Shown here one piece after another: positions 57,593 through 64,000 of a stretch of 64,000 nt of DNA. The position numbers and the translations under genes were made by a program. Below the pieces are notes generated by a model. That model ran no database searches. It worked only from the letters and a program-made list of their open reading frames with translations, and was not told where the DNA came from. The stretch is taken from assembly GCA_022605955.1 (NCBI GenBank), contig JAKCOZ010000007.1, positions 10,173,501 through 10,237,500 of the forward strand, written 5' to 3'. Within the stretch, counting starts at the first letter, position 1, and each line of letters opens with the position of its first letter. The DNA comes from Rallus limicola. Taxonomy: Eukaryota; Chordata; Aves; Gruiformes; Rallidae.

Positions 57593-60500
57593 GAGATAAA
57601 ATAATATTTGTCATTTGTTTATTTATTTTATGTTCAGTGCCTTAGGCAGGAGACCCTGCTTGTGCACATCCATTGTATGTACAGGTTGGTGACATAGAAA
57701 TGTGAGAGAAAAATTGGACCTTTGTAAAGGATTTTTAAATGATGATGTAAGACATAGTCTGAATGACTTCTGATGTAACTCAAGTATTAATCATCTTATA
57801 CTAGTAAAATAAAACTAGGTGTTGTATATTAAGTTGTTGTAAGTAGAATAGTTTGTGGATGAAAGTGATAATATTACTTTGGGTAGTTAATGCCCCATGT
57901 ATTTCAGTACTTCGGCCTCTGTCCACAGTCCTGTCCGGAACACACTTAATTCTACACCCAGACATACAGCTCCATCATTTCTCCTCCATTGTTGCAGCAC
58001 AAGATATTAAAAAGTCCATAGTACATGAAAGGCTATTGGTCCAAGTTATGTTCCTCAAAGTGGTTACCCTTTGAAGTGTGGAAGGCCTTCCTGAAATAGA
58101 AATTCTGTAGCTATTCTATTAAAAATAAATTTTAAAAAAGTTTTCAGCATTCTGCCCTTCAAACAGAGCTTTGAGTACTGGTAGTTAAGGCAAAAGTGTT
58201 AGAGGGTTGGCAATGAACAGCTTTTTCATAGGCCTGCTCAGAAATCCCAGAACAGTGCCTCCCAAGCACCATCTTTTCTCCAGCCTCCAGCCAGCGTTAT
58301 CTCAGCTGAGGGTCCCATCAGCAGGCAGTGGCAGCCCTTCCTGACGGAGTCTGCCCAAGTCCAGAAGAAGACAGTGCCACCCTATGTGGTCTGTAATGCA
58401 GTGACCTTTTTTTTTTGCCCATATCCGATACCCACCCAGCAAACTCCCTCAGCTCGTGCTGTCACATAGCTTATTTAACTTGTTCCATTCTGCTTAGTAA
58501 TTCCCCTTTGCATGGAGCTGCACAAAATCAGGGACCAGCTCTGCTTCTGACAGCAAGAGCTTTTCAAGCTACTATCTTTGCAGTATTTTTGGCCTATGTA
58601 ATGGAATGTAAATCAATTTCTTTAGCCTATACCAGTTAAATAGTCACTTTTGTCCTTTTCCTTCTTTTTAAAACCTGTAAACTTATTTTAATTTGTTCTT
58701 AAAAAAAAAAAAATTGGCTGTTCTGTGGTGTTTGTTAAAGACCTGATAAGTATTGGTAAGTTAAGCCTTGTCATTTCTTCTAGGTCTGGGTGCTCTCCTG
58801 GGGTCAGGCCAGGCTTGGGCTGTGGGCTCAGCCAGCAGATGGCATCTGGAGAAAACTCATGGCTGTGGTCTCCTGCCCTTCAGTTTTCCTGTCTCTCAGA
58901 AAAGCAACCACAGCTGCACATGGCTTTCTGGGTTTACCGTTCTTCAGTGTGGCGCTTTAGTTGTAATGAAAACAAGCCCTCCTTGCTCCCAAGTCCTGGA
59001 ACTTGGCTTTCAATAGAAATGATGCCCTGAAGCTCCTTTCTTGCACTTGGCAACTTTGGCAATCTGAAAGTGCTGAGTTGTGCAGTCCCTGGAAGTGAAG
59101 TACTGATACACTGGAAAAAATTCTTCCCCGGGCCAGAGCCAGGGTATTTTTCTCTCCTTGAAGTTTCCTTTGCCACTTGCAGATGAAGAGAGACAGCAGC
59201 ACAGCTCTTGGTATCAAGGGCTTCACAAATAAATATGAAGGCATTATCACCTCTTTGTCTGCTGTTAGCAAGCCTGGCCTTTATTGGATGACAGGGCTTG
59301 CAGTTGAGGGACCACCAAATAGCAGTACCTTTGAGCAGCGCCACTTTGAGGACAACTTTAGATGATAAGGAAGGTAGAGGAGTCACAGGCACTGATACCT
59401 TCTGATACCTACTTGTGAAGATGGGTTTTATGGAAATTGAGCTAGACATAGAAAAAAAGCAAGACTTGTTGAAATAATTCAGACAGCTGGGCACCAGTAC
59501 TCTACAAATACATAGCAGACACTGATGAGAGGAGTTTGTTGTATCTCAGTTAAATGACAGCTGTTGACTTTAAGTTCATACTGCCTGTTGACTCACCAGT
59601 AGTAATGTAGTCATCGGTTTTTTCACATACCCATGGGGAAAATAATGCCTGGGTTGCAGTTTTTGTAAACTAATGACACCCTAAATTTCTGTGTGTTGGT
59701 CACCTTTCTAAAGCCCTTCTGTTGTGTGTCCTTTGTCCTGCTCTCATAGAGCTTAATTCAGTGTCTAACCTCTGTGTCTTTCCAACAACAAGCTCAGCGC
59801 TTTCTTCCAATATCTCTGAGCATCTTTGCATCTTTATGCATGTACCACCAGGGCAGAGGACAGTTTAAGATCCCACATAGAAAAAATACATCCAAAACTA
59901 AGCTCAATATATTAGATAATTGACTTCCGTTAATTAGAAATCTCGTTATGCTGAGTAAATAACTCTCATTCATCTAAAGGAGGATAATTCTAAAATATTG
60001 TAAAATATTGGGACTTGATATAAAGAGCCTTGTTTGCTTCTGAGTCTTTTCCAACTGCTGAGATCTATCCTGAAAAAAATCACTTTTTCACACCTCCTGA
60101 TGATGGACTCTCAGCCCAGCATCCATTGCGTAACTACTGTGTGCATTTCTGGTTTTTAAAGGAGCAAATCTGGCCAGCACTTCACTCTTTTACTTTTGCA
60201 TTGTGCAGAATGGCATGGAGCCTTTGGGGAAAAGAATAGAATTAGCTGTGAAAATGCAAAAATCCTAACATAAGTTCCTTGACTTCCTTTAGGTTAGTGA
60301 GTGGAAAAGTCAAAACTTCGGATTTTTTGATGCATGTGAGCAGGAGATGACCCATAGCAGCCAGAATAAACCATAGTCCTGGATTCTGTCCAGAAGTGAG
60401 CATTTACAGTTCAACAAGTCTAAATGAATTACCTCAGAGTATTAGGAAAACAAAGCCAAAGCAGATAGTCTGTCACTTAAAAGAAGCAGGGATGAGGAGT

Positions 60501-61529
60501 CGGCGTAAGACTAGTGAAAAAGAAGTTTACCTGTTTTTCTTGGAACAAGTGATCCTGCCAATTGTTTTAAAATTTCACTACCTTTATAAAATTGTAAATT
60601 TTAATAATGTATTTCTTAGCTATAAATTATGAGAGAAATTTAAATACTTAAGGTAAAAGAGATACACAGCTAATTTAAAGTGTAAAATTACTTACTGGTT
60701 AAGTTCTTAAAGATACCTGTTTGAAGGTATTTTACAATATTTCTGGTTAGGAAATTTAAAAGGTGCTGTATACTCAGTATTAATTAAGGCTATTTGTTTT
60801 GGTTTCTTAAAATAAGAATTTCAGAGCCTCACTTTAATTTCCTAATTCTAAAATGCCTTGTTGCATTTCCAGACAAGCCTGGTTTATGTTCTTCACTATT
60901 TAAGACAGTTTGAAAAGTAATCTAGTAATATATTTAGGGTGAACTATTCCAGTCAAATACGTGCTACCTAGAATAGAATTAATCAGGGTCTTTTCAGTTC
61001 CTTTAAAATCAAATGAAAGGGCAGTGAAAATAGCCATGTAATAGAAGGGACTTTGTAGAGTATTGCTGGACTTGTGGAACGGACCTTCTCCATTCTGCAT
61101 CTTCTAAATTTTCAGAGAAATAATATCAAAGTCTTTATGAAGTGTGTAGGTGATGGTGAAGGGAATGATACATGCACCAATGCCAATGGTACTTGGATAT
61201 TTAATAAAAAAGGATTTATAGAGACTTAGGCAGAAAATGAAATAATACTTTGGAGGGATAGCAAGAAGTATGTGTGAGGTGTCAGTCACAAGGGGTCCTT
61301 CTCTCTAGCATCTGATGATTGTGATATGGTTAAAAAAGATTATACTTAAGGACTACCGAAGGAGAGGAAGGCATTAGGAAAGTGGGCCCTGAGTGTATTT
61401 AAATCAGGGTTACATATTAGGATATTTCTGGTGCTGCAAAAATAAGGCTGATTTTATTCACATATTATAGAATCTGGAAAAAATAGGATTGCCAGAAACC
61501 TGAAGGCCAGCTTGTCCCTGTGGTCCCAC

Positions 61530-62980
61530 AGCAGGCCCAGGCTGTGGCAGGCCTCTCCTTCTCCACAGGGCCTCCAGGCATGGAGACAATTTGTCAGGCT
61601 TTGCTGTTCTTAACAATTAGAGAGCTTATCCTAATGTTTCACCCAAATCTTCCTTGCTGCAGTTTAAGCCCATTCAGCCTTATCTACACTTCACAGACAC
61701 TGAAAATAACTTTTTCCTTTCCTCTTTCCAGCAGTCTATTAGATAGTTAGGCTGTTAATTTGTCTCTCTTGGTTTTGCACTGTTTAAGCTAAACAATCCT
61801 AATATTCAGCCTTTCTTTATCTGTCATGTTTTCCAATGTCTTATCATGTTTATGGATCTCCTGTGGACTCTCTCCAGTTAGTTAAAATCCTTTTTCCCAT
61901 TCAGCTCCTGAAAGTGACTATGTTATCTCAGCTGAGGCCAAGAGAAGAGGTAGCATTGGTTTGCATGCCTTAGAGGCCAAAATTCTGTTCCCGTGTCCCA
62001 CAACAGAGTTTGGTTTGTCCGTGGCCTGTTTGACTTAGGTTTGGGCTTGTCCCAGTAACCCTTGCATCCTTCCCAGTAAAATTGTTTCTTGCTGTTTCTT
62101 CCCAGTCCTGTATTTGAACAATTTCTAAGCATAGAATATTCTATTTATCAGCACTTAGTGCTATCCTAAGCTTTTAAATCATAACTAGGGCTTGTTAACA
62201 TCATCTTAAATCCTGATCTTCTCTGCCAACAAGCTAACTGTATCTCCCAGGTAGGTATTGTCTGCAAATTCACTAAAACAGAACCACGGTATTTTAGGAT
62301 AATTCCTGTTGGAAAGGTCCTCAGTAGGTCATTGAGCTCAATCTCAGAACTCATTGTTCCATCACCCAGCTCATTAACTAAACTACTGGAAGGAACTGGA
62401 CCCATGCCAGAACTGACTCTGCTATGGTTGCCGCTCTCTGAGAATGGCTTTCCACCCACTTTTGAGTAACTACCAGTTTTGTCTAGACCGTATTTTTCAA
62501 GCTTAGTCATGAAAATTCCATGGAAGTAATGCTAAAAGCTTTACTGAAATCAAAATGTGAGATCTATTGCTTCTTGGTCCGCGGTGCCTGTTACTCTGTC
62601 ATGGAAGGAAGTTAGACTGAGGTGACGCAGCTTCTTCTTGACAAATTCATGTTGACTATAGCTGGTTTACTTTTTATCTCCAAGGGTGCTTATAAACCAT
62701 TAACTTCCACTAGCACTCTTTCAGAAAGTGAAATAAAGCTGATGATACCAATTCCCTCCACTCTTCCTTCTCCCTCTTTTGAAATATAGGCAATTATTAT
62801 GTTTGTCCTTCCCCAGTCTTCCTTGCATCACCCATTTTCACAAGTTCTGCACTAAATCAGCTACCCCTTCAAGTGCCTTCCATTATGCCCACATCATTTT
62901 AAAGCATACAGCTCATACAAGTGCTCTCTAACCTATTCAAGGGTGAGATAGTACCCTCTCCATTAAGTAGCTGACCAACT
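61530..62980 (-). mobile_element. Ancient CR1/L3-like LINE debris
   Basis: In reverse orientation, RT-region phrases remain in order: TTTGTCCTTCCCCAGTCTTC at about 62800, GACAAATTCATGTTGACTAT at about 62640, and a block at 62530-62560 resembling the 'aaagctttactgaaatcaaaatg' LINE segment. A 3'-like part lies around 61790-61890. No frame survives, and there is 61900-62100 sequence I cannot place. Boundaries are approximate. Confidence 0.6.
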
Positions 62981-63393
62981 AGCATGTTGGCATTCCTCTC
63001 TCTGCTGATGTATTTCAAGAGTGAGAGGTTTTTGTTGTTTTTAACCTCCTTTGCTATTCAGACCTAATTTCATGCTTGGAATTTCACACTTGCATGCTTG
63101 TACTATAGGTTGCTGCTTTCCGTGTACTACCTTTCTTCAAGAAAAGAAATGCTCATAAAGAAAAAGTGTTATTAAAGGCTGTCCTCTGGCTATTCTTCTC
63201 CCTCACCTGCAGTAAAATTGACTTGCTGCTTCAAAACTTTGATTGAACTGAAAAATAACCACAAGAAAACTCTCCAGACAGCCCCACTCCATTAGGTCAT
63301 TTTACACTAAATATTAAAATACCTATCAATCAATAATTATAAAGAAGTTCTAAAAGTTAAAATATTAAATGGATTTCAAGATCTTTAAGATCA

Positions 63394-63880
63394 ATATCTT
63401 GAAATAAAAACAGTTTACTTGATAAAGCAAAAGCCACACAAGCAAAGCAAACCAAGGAATTCATTACTCACGTCCCAGGGGCAAGCAGGTGTTCTGCAAT
63501 CCCCAGGACAGCAGGGCTCCATCATGCATAACAGTGACTTGGGAAGATAACCACCATCACTCCCAATGTCCCCCTCTTTCCTTCTTCCCTCAGCTTTATA
63601 TGCTGAACATGACGTCATTTGGTATTGAATACCCCTTTGGTCAGTTGGGGTCAGCTGCCCCAGCTGTGTCCCCTTCTCAACCCTTTGTGCACTCCTAGCC
63701 TGCTCACTGATGGGATGGGGTCTGGGGCAGAGAAGACCTTGGCTCTGTGTAACCCACTGCTCAGCAGTAACAAAAACACCCCTGTGTTACCAACACTGTT
63801 GCCAGCACAAACCCAAAACACAGCCCCATACAAGCTACTATGAAGAAAATTAACTCTACCCCAGCCAAAAACATCACACT
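63394..63880 (-). mobile_element. ERV LTR, reverse orientation
   Basis: This is the same LTR family as the cluster at 28151-29798. On the minus strand it starts near the GTTTTTGGCTGGGGTAGAG end (63880) and continues through TGTTTTGGGTTTGTGCTG. It has a perfect CRE (TGACGTCA, 63610-63617) followed by a TATA box (TATAAA, read 63600 to 63595), then an R/U5 part ending in 'agtaaactgtttttatttcaagat' near 63394. Its full U3 core makes it a useful reference for the broken copies in the intron. Confidence 0.8.
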
Positions 63881-64000
63881 ATAGTAGAACAGTAAAGGAA
63901 TAATGAGCATAATGTCTGTCTAGTTTAAACATTGGAGAACCTAATAGATTAAGCCTCCTTTAGAAATTGTTAAAAAATACCGTTTCAAAGGACTACCTCA

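Larger units (their letters stand above)
52503..57610 (+). other. ASXL3: ASXL3 3' UTR (inferred)
   Basis: This is non-coding sequence after the stop, up to two closely spaced AATAAA signals. It is AU-rich. Contents are a (GT)15 microsatellite at 53423-53452, a transposon-like element with 18-bp perfect inverted ends at 54069-54355, a possible hairpin at 55401-55467, a CpG-rich pocket at 56379-56490, an A-rich run near 56640-56671 that could mis-prime oligo-dT cDNA, and long T-runs. An earlier AATAAA at 54898-54903 could give a shorter form. The extent is inferred from signals only. Confidence 0.65.
57611..64000. other. Intergenic sequence downstream of ASXL3
   Basis: No gene is supported. 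It contains old CR1 debris at about 61530-62980 and an LTR at 63394-63880. A 186-codon minus-strand ORF (58934-59494) has no recognisable domain. The remainder is AT-rich unique sequence. In mammals the next gene is NOL4 on the opposite strand, but no NOL4 exon was recognised here. Confidence 0.7.

Overview
The window is vertebrate, almost certainly avian, nuclear DNA. It carries one real gene: the 3' part of ASXL3 (Additional sex combs-like 3), on the + strand. Seven consecutive coding exons run from 3732 to the stop codon at 52500-52502. They encode about 2,092 residues in a continuous, phase-consistent frame. The first roughly 150-160 residues of the family (the N-terminal HARE-HTH part), the promoter and the 5' exons lie upstream of position 1. 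A bird is indicated by CR1 LINE fragments ending in the ATTCTGTG-type octamer, and by LTRs of an endogenous retrovirus family that I recognise as abundant in bird genomes. The species cannot be read from the sequence.

Layout: 1-3731 is intron with no exon I can support. Exons at 3732-3849 and 4789-4908 encode the conserved basic '[21 protein letters not shown]' block and a linker. Exons at 11082-11245, 37137-37233 and 37715-37820 together encode the DEUBAD (ASXH) domain, the module that binds and activates the deubiquitinase BAP1. Two very large exons follow: 44162-46115 (acidic and Ser/Thr-rich, with a 12-residue repeat in seven copies) and 48783-52502 (paired TLAxIK segments, the [14 protein letters not shown] block, poly-Pro, poly-Gln and the C-terminal atypical PHD finger). 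The 3' UTR appears to be about 5 kb, with paired AATAAA signals near 57478 and 57587. The remainder to 64000 is intergenic, with old CR1 debris and an LTR.

The 25.9 kb intron 11246-37136 collects most of the mobile DNA: CR1 pieces, a nested and inverted ERV-LTR cluster at 28151-29798, and a probable solo LTR of another family at 34161-35218. An intact-looking LTR promoter (CRE plus TATA) lies on the gene's own strand in this intron. The next exon starts with an in-frame ATG, which makes an LTR-driven N-truncated isoform conceivable.

The protein is expected to act in the nucleus as a PR-DUB scaffold: DEUBAD with BAP1 on H2AK119ub chromatin, and the PHD at the C-terminus. I found no RNA genes, CRISPR arrays or operons, and no novel multi-gene system. 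The points most worth checking are the repeat array in exon 44162-46115, a transposon-like element with perfect 18-bp inverted termini inside the 3' UTR, and the LTR promoter.
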